A stretch of DNA of 64,000 nt from Vickermania ingenoplastis (taxonomy: Eukaryota > Euglenozoa > Kinetoplastea > Trypanosomatida > Trypanosomatidae), in the NCBI GenBank assembly GCA_010157825.1, contig VFSE01000161.1:372001-436000 (forward strand), in the 5' to 3' direction. A program made the translations under genes and the position numbers. The notes beneath the pieces were generated by a model. It had not been told where the DNA came from. It worked only from the letters and a program-made list of their open reading frames with translations, and searched no databases. Shown here piece by piece: positions 1 to 8,899 of the stretch; position 1 is the stretch's first letter, and each line of letters starts with the position of its first letter.

Positions 1-143
1 CGCCTTCAGTCCGTCTCCGCTAACTTCCGATAAATTCATCTCACATGCAAAATCAAAACCGAGTAGCCTTGGCGGTCGTTGCTCTGTTGACTGCAGTCGT
101 TTGTCCACCAAATCATCTTCGTTGCTTTGTCTTATTTCATGGT

Positions 144-218
144 GCTCTTTTTTTTTTTTCCCTTTATTTCTCGATCCTGCTCTTGTGCCACTGATCACTA
201 ATGCCTCACGCCACGGAG
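144..218 (+). promoter_or_regulatory. Polypyrimidine tract and AG, likely trans-splice acceptor for SPT1
   Basis: A pyrimidine run (about 144-178, including a T12-13 stretch) is followed by a candidate AG at 217-218, 39 bases before the ATG at 257. The tract lies inside the longer open frame that begins at a TTG at 101, so it argues that translation starts at 257. The acceptor role is inferred from the trypanosomatid rule of tract plus first usable AG. Confidence 0.5.
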
Positions 219-256
219 CTTTTTTCGCTTGTTATCCAGCTTGTTCGGTTTCTAAA

Positions 257-1732
257 ATGAGCTTTGTTTCCACAGTCGTCGAGAAGGTGCAGGAGCCAAA
301 GGTGCGCTGTGCTATTGGCGCAGCGGCCGTCACCACGGCCGCAACCGCAATGGCTCTCACTGCTCTCAAGATCCGCAGTTCGACGAGACGGAAGAAGGAG
401 GAGGCTGCTCGGCCCACTTTGCCGCCGCTGGAGGAGCAGCAGCGCCGTCTCCAGGCGTTCGCCTCGAAACCTTTCCGAGAGGAGTGCACAACCACATCGA
501 ACGTCCCCGTACCGTCGTTCCCAGGAATGCGTCAGGTGGTGGACCGCTTCCACTGCAAGCTGACCCTGAAGGGCTCTGCGGTCGGCGACACGCCGGTGGA
601 GTGCTTGGACCTCACGACATACGATTTTCACTCCTTCTCTTCGAATCCACAGGTGGTCGACACGGCCCGCTCCACGGTGATGGCCTATGGCGTGGGTAGC
701 TGCGGTCCTCGCGGTTTCTATGGCACTGTCAAGCCGCATCTGGACGTGGAGAGCGATCTCAAAGACTTCCTCAACACAGAGGATGCCGTGATCTACAGCT
801 TTGCGTACGCCACCATCGCCACTCTTATCTCTTGCTTTGCCCACAAGGGGGACTACATACTCATGGACCGTGAGGTCTGCTCCCCTGTGGAGGAGGGCTG
901 CACGCTCTCCCGTGCTAACCTCCAGATCTACAAGCACAACGACATGGCGGACCTCGAGCGGCTGATGCAGGAAGTCGCGCAGAAGGACGGGGGCAAGAAG
1001 CCGCACCGCCGTCTGGTCGTGACGGAGGGCATCTTTCTGAACAACGGGGATATCTGCAAGCTCCCCGAGATCAAAGCACTGTGCGAGAAGTATAAGTTCC
1101 GCATCATCCTGGACGACTCCTACGGCTTCGCCGCTGTTGGCAAGACAGGCCGCGGCACCCCAGAACACTTCGGCATGAGCACCTCGGATGTGGACGTGTA
1201 CGTGGGCAGCATGAGCGCCGGACTCGGTTGCGTTGGGGGTTTCTGCGCCGGCGTGGCGCCCATGGTGGACTTCCAGCGACTCGGCGCCACAGCGTATGTC
1301 TTTTCCGCCTCCCTGCCGCCCTACCTGACGGCTTCGGCGTCGAAGGTACTGGAGATCCTCTCCAAGGATTCCTCCCACGTGGCGTCCTTGCAGAAAAACA
1401 GCATCACGTTCCGCAACGCTCTCCGCGAGGCGATGTCGAAGATGAAGCACATTGTCATGTGCGGCCTGGACATTTCCCCCATCGTTGTCCTCCGCGTCAG
1501 CCCCAGCTACCGCGAGAAGTACGGAGACGCCGCCGTCGAGGACAAGCTCCAGAAGGTCGTCAACGCGGTCGAGATGGAGAAGATCGCTATCACGCGCCAC
1601 CTCTTCTCCAAGGACGAGCGGAACTACAACGAGCCGAGCATCCGCATCGTCATCAAGAGCGCTGCGGCGGAAGCGGATCTCAAAGCTGCTGCGGCCACCA
1701 TCGCCCATGCAATCACAACGGAGTTTGAGTGA
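257..1732 (+). CDS. SPT1: Serine palmitoyltransferase subunit 1 (LCB1 type)
   Basis: A 491-residue member of the alpha-oxoamine synthase family. It is the non-catalytic partner of the SPT heterodimer, which condenses serine with acyl-CoA at the ER to begin sphingolipid synthesis. A hydrophobic stretch at about residues 15-38 (AAAVTTAATAMALTALKI) should anchor it in the membrane. The PLP-fold is clear: YGVGSCGPRGFYGT substrate region, RIILDDSYGFAAVGKTGRGTP and the later GSMSAGLGCVGGF loop. In the catalytic LCB2 subunit the last loop reads about GTFTKSFG and carries the PLP lysine. Here that position is alanine, which identifies the LCB1 type. The open frame extends upstream to 101 without an ATG and runs through the pyrimidine tract, so 257 is chosen. 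No break is seen, and family-typical length supports an intact gene. Confidence 0.9.
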   Translation: MSFVSTVVEKVQEPKVRCAIGAAAVTTAATAMALTALKIRSSTRRKKEEAARPTLPPLEEQQRRLQAFASKPFREECTTTSNVPVPSFPGMRQVVDRFHCKLTLKGSAVGDTPVECLDLTTYDFHSFSSNPQVVDTARSTVMAYGVGSCGPRGFYGTVKPHLDVESDLKDFLNTEDAVIYSFAYATIATLISCFAHKGDYILMDREVCSPVEEGCTLSRANLQIYKHNDMADLERLMQEVAQKDGGKKPHRRLVVTEGIFLNNGDICKLPEIKALCEKYKFRIILDDSYGFAAVGKTGRGTPEHFGMSTSDVDVYVGSMSAGLGCVGGFCAGVAPMVDFQRLGATAYVFSASLPPYLTASASKVLEILSKDSSHVASLQKNSITFRNALREAMSKMKHIVMCGLDISPIVVLRVSPSYREKYGDAAVEDKLQKVVNAVEMEKIAITRHLFSKDERNYNEPSIRIVIKSAAAEADLKAAAATIAHAITTEFE

Positions 1733-2410
1733 TCTAGCCGCTGCCGCACTAATTGCCACTCCACTGATATGATCTCTAATGATATACTTTTGTTCTCTTC
1801 ATGTTCGCTGGCCCGGCGCCACTACTCGGAAAGGCTAAAAGGAGAGAAGTCGCCGCCGTGTCGTGATCTCGTATCGCATCGCCGCTCCTGGGTGCCCAGG
1901 CTGCCGGATGCCTCTCGTCCTCTCCATGACGCAACGGGGTGGCGACGGCAGCTGAGGCGGCGATGAGGGTGGTGTTTCTCTTGTTCTCTGATGCCGCGGG
2001 GGCGTAGTGGTGGTCTAGAAAGACACAGTACAAGGCCCCCAGAAAGTGCGGCAGTGGCTTCTTCTCATCGTGCGGACTTTTGACTAGCGATTGATGGCTG
2101 TACGAGGTGTGTGAGACGCTTCCCTCACAGTTGTCTCCTCATCATCTCTTGTTGCTCCGTTCGATTTTATCGTGACCACTGTACCTTTTGAAATCATGCA
2201 TCACACAAGCTTAAGCTTGTCATGGCTGGCCTTGTTCCGGTGCCACCTTGTACTAGCGCCTGTGTTGTTGATCCCAACTGTGTGCTGCGCCTCCTTCCCC
2301 CCTCTCCACTCTTTTGTTTGCACCGTCGGACATCGTCAGTGCGGTAAGAGTACAGCCGCCCTTCGTATTCCACGGGGACACACCGCACCGCAGCTCTCTC
2401 CTTGGTGCAC
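1733..2410. other. Intergenic region
   Basis: Separates SPT1 from the zinc-finger gene. It contains several short open frames, none with recognisable motifs. A pyrimidine-rich stretch near 2288-2318 probably serves the downstream gene. Confidence 0.5.
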
Positions 2411-3295
2411 ATGGTGCCCCCAAGCAGGGCTTCAGCGGGGCGGTACCACCTGACGCCCGTCAACTTCCACCGAATCCTGTCCCTCGGCGGCCGGGCGCTG
2501 TCCCCGGAACAGGAGCTGCGCCAGCTGGCAGGGGACTCTCTCTCTGCCCTCCCACACCCGTCTGTGGCCTTCCCCTCCCTCTCCGCCGCGGACGCTGCAG
2601 CCTTGGAAGCAAAGCTTTTTGACGAAGCGGGGCGCCTGCAGTGCGGCAGCGTGCTGTACGACCGCGTCGCGGGCGGTTGGCGGTGCTGGTGTGGCGAGCA
2701 GCTCGAGCGCCGACTCCTGGCCTCTTACGGCGCCGTGGAGGGGATCAGCTGTGACTTCTGCGGCATGACCGCCTGGCAGACCCCAGACCGCACGAAACGG
2801 CGGAAGCGGAGCCGTGAAGCGCCTGAGACGGAGGAGCAGGAGCCTAACACGGACGCGGAGGATAAACGCTTCTTTCATTGCGGGAGCTGCGGGGTGGATG
2901 TGTGCCCGCAATGCTGTGACGACGTTCGGGCAGACGAACGCTACCACATGCCGTGCCTTCAGTGTGCAAGCTGCAAGAAGTATGTGCGCATCGCAGGTGC
3001 GGGGCGCCATGCGTGCGGGTCGGTCGGATGTCCGCCACTCTCCCCGCCATCCGGATCCACCGCGCCTCGGGCGGGGTGGCGGCTGCACGCCTGCGTCCCG
3101 AGCCCCGCCTCCCACTCCTTGGATCCAGCTGTGGAAGAGGCGGTGCGAAAAGCGCCGCTGCTGCAGGTGGTGCCCCACGCCCATTCGTGGGATATCGAGT
3201 GCACACTGCCCACGCGCCTGTGGGCGGAGAAGCTGGAGACGCGGCTGGTGCAGCTCGGCTGCTCGTGCAGCGTGACAAAAGTCCGTGCCACCTGA
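2411..3295 (+). CDS. Cysteine-rich zinc-finger protein (C1/PHD-like), function unknown
   Basis: A 294-residue protein. The first ATG is at 2411; the frame reaches slightly upstream only through TTG and GTG codons. The middle is rich in paired cysteines: RCWCGEQL, then GISCDFCGMTAW, a basic/acidic linker (KRRKRSREAPETEEQEP), then FFHCGSCGVDVCPQCCDD and CLQCASCKKYV, with a later HACGSVGC. The spacing of CxxC pairs resembles treble-clef binuclear fingers such as C1-like or PHD domains, but the pattern matches none of them cleanly. The basic patch could be a nuclear localisation signal. The C-terminal part is not recognised. Codon use is GC-rich at third positions like its neighbours. A role in protein or nucleic-acid binding is only an inference. 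Confidence 0.65.
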   Translation: MVPPSRASAGRYHLTPVNFHRILSLGGRALSPEQELRQLAGDSLSALPHPSVAFPSLSAADAAALEAKLFDEAGRLQCGSVLYDRVAGGWRCWCGEQLERRLLASYGAVEGISCDFCGMTAWQTPDRTKRRKRSREAPETEEQEPNTDAEDKRFFHCGSCGVDVCPQCCDDVRADERYHMPCLQCASCKKYVRIAGAGRHACGSVGCPPLSPPSGSTAPRAGWRLHACVPSPASHSLDPAVEEAVRKAPLLQVVPHAHSWDIECTLPTRLWAEKLETRLVQLGCSCSVTKVRAT

Positions 3296-4040
3296 AACAC
3301 GGCAGAATACCATAAACACCCGATGAGGCAACAAACAAAAAGACGTAGGAGCTGGGTTGCCAGCCGCTTAACGTCTTTGATCCTTGAACGACGACGAAAC
3401 AGAGAAGAAGTACTCGTCCATCGGCCCCGCGTACTGTACCGTGCCACCTTCTTGACACCGCTTTTAAAACAAATCTAAGATCTCAGCATCCAGACAGCAT
3501 TTGTGGCCGTGCTCTGGCTATGCGAGCCGTGGCTGACCGGCCCTAGAGGAGACGTTTACTATGTTGTCGGTGTATACGCCCCCAAAGCTAGCTAAAAAGC
3601 TTGTCGCAATTTTATTAGAAGTTGCCCAATGGTGGATGGACGCAAAGAACAGAACAGAAAAGTATATACACCCTATCATTCCAACGTTCCTATGGAGAGG
3701 ACCTCCTTAGCCCTCCATTAAAAAAAACAGCAACAATAACACAACAAACAAACAAAAAATCAACAAACCGTTGATGCACGGTGATCGTGTGGCATCCCCT
3801 TTGTCCCCGCTGGAGCAGCCGTTCTTTTCCTCTTTTGTTTCGTTCGTTCCTCATTCTCCTTCCTTTACTAGGTTAGACAGTGACTAAAACCGACTCGGCG
3901 CTGGGTCTTGGACCTGCCCACACATCAGATACGTCGTTTTACTGTTGAGCGGGAACCACCAGCTTTCGTACGTCCCGCCTCGGAGCTGTTGTTCACCTCT
4001 CACGTGAAGCGTCAAGCCTAGACACAAGGTCTTTAGTCGA
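3296..4040. other. Intergenic region
   Basis: No coding signal seen. It is AT-rich in the middle, with A-rich stretches around 3721-3770, and pyrimidine-rich from about 3825 to 3867, which probably supplies the splice acceptor for the actin-related gene. Confidence 0.5.
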
Positions 4041-5150
4041 ATGTCCGTCATTGAGCTCGGAACGTGGGGCGTGCGTGCGGGGTACATTGGAGATGTTGTT
4101 CCCACACGACTGCTTCGCTCCGCTCACTGCCCGCAGGCAGCCGAGGAGACGCACATCATGTCAATGCTGCGCCGCATGTCTCACGAGGGCGCGGCGGAGT
4201 GCGAGCTGATCCCCATGTGGTGCCCCCGGACCCTCGAGTCGCACCGCGAAGCGCACGTGGAGTCTCTGCTGCATCTCCACCGTCATCTACTGCAGTGCTA
4301 CGATGAAGACCCGCTGATGCTCGTCGCTCCAGAGGCGTGGCACGAACGCAGCGACATGGTGGACTCTCTCTGCCAGATGGTCTTGGAAGGGGGGATCGCC
4401 CCGTCGCTCTACTGTTGCCGCCCCAGCGTTGCGTGGACGCTCGGCCAGGGCCGCAGCTCCGCCCTTGTCACGGACATCGGCTACAGCCACGTTACCATCG
4501 CCGCTGTCCTGGACGGCCAGGTCTTGCGCCACACCGTGGAGAGCGCCCCGGTTGGCTCGGCGGCTGTGCTGGCCCAGTTTCAGGCTTCCCTGCGACCGAC
4601 GCTGCAGATGGCGTTGCCGGCTGCTTTCCCGCACCTCCGTGCGGAGGCCCGCGGGCAGCTGGAAGTGGAGGTGGCGAGCGACCTCATGGAGAAAGTTAGC
4701 TTTGTCGCCTCCCACGAGATGCCTGTCACTCGCCCTCCGCCCGTCGCGGGGTACCGCGCGCCGGACGGAACACCCATTTCACTCACACCGGCGCAGCGGT
4801 GCCAGCCGTACGAGGTCTTGTTTCGCTGCGAGGAGGGTGGCTTTCACCTTGCGGAGCTCGTCACGCGGTCGAAGAACCGCCTCGATCCAGAGTGGCAAGC
4901 ATCCTGCGTTCACCATCTCGTCGCCGGCGGGTGCAGCGCCGCCCCTGGACTACTTCCGCGACTAGCCGAAGAGCTGGGGGATAAGGACGCCGCGTACGGC
5001 CGGTATGAGCAGCACGCGGCGCGGCCGCACGGCGCTTGGGTGGGGGCCAGTCTTGCGGCCTCCAGCTCCTCCTTCTTTCCGCTATGGATCACCCGCTCTG
5101 AGTGGGAGGAAGAGGGGCCTGGATTGCTGCATCGGAAGTTATTTCGCTAG
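4041..5150 (+). CDS. Actin-related protein
   Basis: A 369-residue actin-fold protein. The N-terminus IELGTWGVRAGYIGD matches the actin phosphate-1 strand (IDxGSxxxRAGYAGD). The middle ALVTDIGYSHVTIAAVLDG matches phosphate-2 (VVDIGxxxTxVxPVxxG). VAGGCSAAPGLLPRL corresponds to the adenosine loop (xGGxSxxxGxxxRL). The end, EWEEEGPGLLHRKLFR, matches the actin C-terminus (EEYEExGPxIVHRKCF), so the frame is intact to its tip. Overall divergence places it outside conventional actin. The phosphate-2 strand and short insertions recall nuclear ARPs of the ARP4/BAF53 kind, which sit in chromatin-remodelling and acetyltransferase complexes. Subfamily assignment is an inference. ATG 4041 is the first in-frame codon and gives a complete fold. 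Confidence 0.8.
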   Translation: MSVIELGTWGVRAGYIGDVVPTRLLRSAHCPQAAEETHIMSMLRRMSHEGAAECELIPMWCPRTLESHREAHVESLLHLHRHLLQCYDEDPLMLVAPEAWHERSDMVDSLCQMVLEGGIAPSLYCCRPSVAWTLGQGRSSALVTDIGYSHVTIAAVLDGQVLRHTVESAPVGSAAVLAQFQASLRPTLQMALPAAFPHLRAEARGQLEVEVASDLMEKVSFVASHEMPVTRPPPVAGYRAPDGTPISLTPAQRCQPYEVLFRCEEGGFHLAELVTRSKNRLDPEWQASCVHHLVAGGCSAAPGLLPRLAEELGDKDAAYGRYEQHAARPHGAWVGASLAASSSSFFPLWITRSEWEEEGPGLLHRKLFR

Positions 5151-5509
5151 GCTGGCCATTTGCCCCGCCATTTTTACTACCCCTTCAACTCCGCCCCTGT
5201 TACAGCGGGGGTGTTATGCAGAGTCGTCGCCGCCGTGCGCTGTTCGCTGAAGTACAGAAGTTGAGGGTTTCGCTCAGCGCAGCGCACGGCGAAACCACAG
5301 AACAAAGAAACGCATACAAATCCATTTACTGTTTTTTTTTTCCTTGTGTGAATGTTGAAAAAGACGTCACATACGCAAAAGCGCAGATGCATAGGCCCCG
5401 ACTGACGTCCCCTGCATCACCACCATCACCCTCTCTCCATCATTCGTCTTACTGCTGTTTTTCTTTGTGCTGCCCCTCGTACTAAAGGAACCAAACCCCG
5501 TCTCGATCC
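5151..5509. other. Intergenic region
   Basis: Short spacer with a T10 run at about 5332-5341 and pyrimidine-rich sequence at 5400-5470 before the RNase III-like gene. No further gene seen. Confidence 0.5.
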
Positions 5510-6323
5510 ATGCGGGGGCTGCTAAGGCACCGCGTTCCGCTGCGGTGCCGTGCACCAACGCGGTCTGCTGCGGCTAAGCTGCAGCGCCGGCGAGATGCGC
5601 ACATGACATCGCTCCTGGACAGCCTCCCTGCCTTCCAGACGATAGTGCTGCAGGGTGCCGCTCCACTAGCCGACGCTGCCCCGCGCTCATCGATACGGCA
5701 GCCGACGCTACCCCTGCACCTGCCGGAGGGCTGGATCCGCACCACTTCGGGAACTCTGAAGGAACTTCTCGGCGGCATCGTGCCCAGCGGCACAGTCGAG
5801 CACGACGACGTCTTCCTGGCCGCCTTCATCCACCCGACGTTTCACAGACGCACTAGTAACCCGGATACAGCGCACCGCCGGCAGCGCCGTGAGGCTGCTA
5901 TGCCGCTGGACACCCTGCGGGCCGGCGGGGCAGCCCTCCGTGTACTGCAAGCACTGAGCACTGCCCACGCCGCACAGCAGCCCGAGCCGCTGCGAGACTC
6001 GATCTTGGAACGCCCTCCCCTTGCGCCGCCGCTGACGCAGGAACGACTACTGCATGTTGCAGTGGCGTGCGGCGTGCCGAACTGCGTACTTTTTTGATCC
6101 GAACGCCGTCATGCGTCCCCCCGGGGTTTCAATCGGGCTTGTGGCGGCGCCGCAGAACCCTGTTGCTGCGGCGGTGCCGCAGGAGGTCGTTGCAGCTGCG
6201 TTCACCTCGCTGTGCGGCGCCATCAGTCTCTCTGCCGGCACCGAGGCAGTAGCTCGACTCCTTGACCGGCACATCCCACCTCAGAAGGAGGAGGTCCTTT
6301 GCCATGATGACTCGGCATCGTGA
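5510..6323 (+). CDS. RNase III-fold protein, probably mitochondrial, interrupted by one frame break
   Basis: Two overlapping frames form one gene: 5510 to about 6095, then the next frame to 6323. The N-terminus is rich in Arg and Ala and lacks acidic residues (MRGLLRHRVPLRCRAPTR), like a mitochondrial targeting peptide. FLAAFIHPTF matches the first helix of RNase III domains (LxxAxTHxSF). PQEVVAAAFTSLCGAISL and the following helix match the second conserved block (AdafEAlxGAiyLdxG). The catalytic signature LExLGDxxL is replaced by a region around LDTLRAGGAALRVL, so the acidic metal ligands look lost. Degenerate RNase III folds of this sort occur in mitoribosomal mL44-like proteins and in editosome accessory proteins; which one this is stays open. 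The break lies at a T6 run (6090-6095). Reading it as T5 gives a continuous VLFDPNAV across the junction. Confidence 0.55.
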
Positions 6324-6642
6324 TACATCTACCCTTTCCTGCCCTTTCCTCCACAGTAGTAACCAGCTGATCCGGTGAACGCAAGAATAGAGAAAGAACA
6401 AATCTACTCCCCCCCCCCCCCAGACACAGGGTGTTACAGTGCATGTGCCCTGCCCTCCGTGCGACTCGACAGGGTGTGGCGCTACGCTGTTTGCATGGAT
6501 CTCTTGTCTCCTTTTTTTTTTGTCCCTCCCTCTCGCATTTTTTTCTTTTGCGTCTCGGGACGGTTTCTCTCTTTCCGACAAGAAGTTCTCGTCGTCTTGA
6601 CGACCTGGCGGCTTTGGCGTTGCGCCTTCGGAGCGAGTTGCG
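6324..6642. promoter_or_regulatory. Spacer with strong pyrimidine tract and trans-splice AG for FPGS
   Basis: Contains C11-12 at about 6410-6421 and a long pyrimidine-rich run at 6501-6578 with no AG inside it. The first AG after the run is 6581-6582. An ATG at 6495 lies before this tract and would be spliced away, so the FPGS start must be further downstream. Confidence 0.55.
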
Positions 6643-6674
6643 ATGGCGGCGGCGACGACGGGGGGGGGCGAACA

Positions 6675-8075
6675 ATGCAGGACGTGGTGCGCGCCATTGA
6701 TGTCCTGGCCAACGCACGACACCCCCGGCTGAACCACATGGAGAACACCAAGTGGCTTATGGAGTACCTTGGCTTTGCCCCAGCAATTTCCTCGTTGCGA
6801 CTGATTCACGTCGCGGGTACAAAGGGAAAGGGGTCAACCAGCTGGTACATGTCGAACTTCCTGCAGTCGTACGGGCTGCGGGTGGGCCTCTTCACCTCCC
6901 CGCATCTGACGGACCCGCGAGAGCGCATTTTGGTGAACAACGAAAAGCTCCCTGAACCGGAGTTCACCTCGTATTTCTTCAGTGTGCTGGATCGCCTTGA
7001 GGCTCTGCGTGGCAGCGAGGATGAAGAAGTAGCCCAACACGCGCAGAGCGTTGGGTTCTTCTCCCTCTTGTTTCTCGTGTGTGCCCACATTTTTGAGCAG
7101 GAGAAGGTCGAAGTAGCAGTGATCGAGACGGGGATCGGCGGACGCTGCGATACAACCAACATTGTTCAGCCGGCCGTCACTGTCATTACAGCGCTGGGCT
7201 TCGATCACATGTCCATCCTTGGCGATACGATTGAGCTGATCGCTTTCCAGAAAGCGGGCATTATTAAACCCGGGACGGTGTGCTTCTCCTTCACTCAGCG
7301 GGATTACCCCCAGACGCGTGCCATTTTAGAGGCCGAAGCTGCTCAATGCCACGCGCCGATCTCCTTCTACGAGGAGGCCACCTTCGCGGTGCCATCGGTG
7401 TGGCCCCCTCTTGCCATCGGCGGGGCACACATGGTGGAGAACAGCAAGGTGGCGCTTCTCGCCGCACGGCACCTGGCGGGCCGTTCCGCCGCGGCGCCCC
7501 TTAGCACGGAGGAGGAGACGGTGCTGCGCCGCTCCACCCTGGCTGGTCGCTCACAGGTCCTCGCGCTGCCGCACTGCACTCTGTACCTGGATGGCGCCCA
7601 CACGCCGGAGAGTCTCTCGTACGCAACGAAGTGGTTCATAGAGGAGAGTGACCGCCGCAGTGGAGGTGGGAAGCCGCCGGCCCGGACGTTGCTCTTCTAC
7701 ACCTCTCGATCTGCCGAAAGTGTCCTCAGGAGTTTTGCGCCGTACGCCGAACGGTTTCAGCGGGTGGTGATCGCCCAGATTTACAACCCCAAACCCACAG
7801 CAGACTCACCGAGTGCTGATGATGTCGATGGGTGGCGGCGCTACGCGAACCAGCAAGCCGAAGCGACGTGCGCCGCGTGGCGTAAGCTCTACCCAACGCT
7901 GCCGTGTGAGTGCATGGCGAAGCGCCTGGAGCATTTTGAGGACGTGGACGCTTACTTCGTCTCTGGTGCGCATGTTTTTATTTGCGGTTCCTTCTTTCTC
8001 CTCGCAGATGTCCTCCGCTGTACTGAGGAGCGTAAGCCACTGAATACGGACGAGAGACGGACCAAGTCGCAGTGA
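6675..8075 (+). CDS. FPGS: Folylpolyglutamate synthase (FPGS / FolC family)
   Basis: A 466-residue Mur-ligase-type enzyme that adds glutamates to folates using ATP, retaining folate in the cell or mitochondrion. The P-loop AGTKGKGSTS is at residues 47-56. It is followed by the family motif TSPHLTDPRERI and by VIETGIGGRCDTTNI in the central ATPase domain. LYLDGAHTPES marks the start of the C-terminal domain (family form DGAHxxxS). The open frame runs upstream to 6375 but only through a splice tract and non-ATG codons. ATG 6675 begins MQDVVRAIDVL, as expected for the FolC N-terminal helix. A second candidate start, ATG 6643, is in another frame and would join this one if the G9 run at 6660-6668 were one base longer, adding about 11 residues. 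Confidence 0.9.
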   Translation: MQDVVRAIDVLANARHPRLNHMENTKWLMEYLGFAPAISSLRLIHVAGTKGKGSTSWYMSNFLQSYGLRVGLFTSPHLTDPRERILVNNEKLPEPEFTSYFFSVLDRLEALRGSEDEEVAQHAQSVGFFSLLFLVCAHIFEQEKVEVAVIETGIGGRCDTTNIVQPAVTVITALGFDHMSILGDTIELIAFQKAGIIKPGTVCFSFTQRDYPQTRAILEAEAAQCHAPISFYEEATFAVPSVWPPLAIGGAHMVENSKVALLAARHLAGRSAAAPLSTEEETVLRRSTLAGRSQVLALPHCTLYLDGAHTPESLSYATKWFIEESDRRSGGGKPPARTLLFYTSRSAESVLRSFAPYAERFQRVVIAQIYNPKPTADSPSADDVDGWRRYANQQAEATCAAWRKLYPTLPCECMAKRLEHFEDVDAYFVSGAHVFICGSFFLLADVLRCTEERKPLNTDERRTKSQ

Positions 8076-8899
8076 GAAAGCACCCAGATAGGGTTATCGC
8101 AGTTGCATTCAATATCGCTTCGCCAACGCCATCGAGTAAAGAATGAATAGTGTAGATGGGGCTACCAACCTATCTTTCCAGCAAATAAGGATGTCCTCCG
8201 CCCGTGCTGCAGTGCCGCACCGTTGGCCACGTCGTACCTGGCGCCGTGCGCTACATAACCCATGCACAGGCCATTCTCCTTAGACTACAACCGGTGTACG
8301 CCAGGACGAGGCGGCGCTGCACGTCTACTTTCGATGCCATGCCAAACTGCCAGTGCCAGGGGGTCTCACCCTGGAGAACATCTTTGAGGACCCCGTTGAA
8401 CCACACGTCTTGGCCTTCATTTGCGTTTTTATTGGTTGGCGGCTCCCTGGGGATCTGGGTCCCCCGCCCGGCTTGACAGAATCGACGTGCAGTAATGGCG
8501 GACAGCAATGAGATGTCGGATGCGAGCCCTCTCGGGGAAACTTGGGCTACCACCCACAGATGACGACGATGACGACGACATGGAAATGATGGCGCGCAAT
8601 TAACGATTTATCTTATATCTTATTGTTGTTATCTATTATAACTATCCATCAACATCACAAAAAAGATAATAAAAAAAAGGAAAAAAACAACAGAAATTAC
8701 ATCCCGACGTTCGTGTGGAGAGTCCTTGTCCACAACATCAACATAAAGGATGCTTGAGGTCTCTTTCTTGTCGATCGTGCCAATAACGGCTGCTTCTATC
8801 CTTTTCTCAATTTCTTACTTTCTTTGTCTTTATCCTGGTGGGAACGACCAGTTTTCAAACGCTATCGTAACCTATTCGAACAATCATTTGCCTGTACCA
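8076..8899. other. Long spacer, includes a broken coding-like patch
   Basis: Between FPGS and PGM2. The patch at 8191-8603 is listed separately. 8604-8750 is AT-rich with A-runs and no gene. A frame joining PGM2 is open from an ATG at 8750, but its residues are hydrophobic and unlike the family, so it is treated as leader sequence. Confidence 0.45.
8191..8603 (+). pseudogene. Possible decayed or error-ridden small gene, not identified
   Basis: No single frame spans this region, but GC-rich, protein-like stretches follow one another in shifting frames. From ATG 8191 the text begins MSSARAAVPH. The next frame gives VPGAVRYITHAQAILLRL (about 8234-8290). Another gives ALHVYFRCHAKLPVPGG and LENIFEDPVEPHVLAF (about 8311-8425). 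A last one ends in an acidic tail DDDDDDDMEMMARN and a stop at 8601-8603. Third-position GC in these pieces resembles that of the neighbouring genes. At least three frame changes would be needed, and not all sit at homopolymers. I do not recognise the family. It may be a genuine relic, or a short gene with sequence errors, or chance. Confidence 0.3.

Noticed and set aside
206-1759. 517-codon minus-strand frame opposite SPT1
   Set aside because: A shadow of GC-rich third positions; it has no family motif and overlaps a clear gene.
2432-3334. 300-codon minus-strand frame opposite the zinc-finger gene
   Set aside because: No motifs; the plus strand has ordered cysteine pairs and an ATG start.
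8750-8899. 50-codon N-terminal extension of PGM2 from ATG 8750
   Set aside because: Hydrophobic and unlike the family; the canonical N-terminus starts at 8900. It could be a signal anchor, but nothing else supports this.
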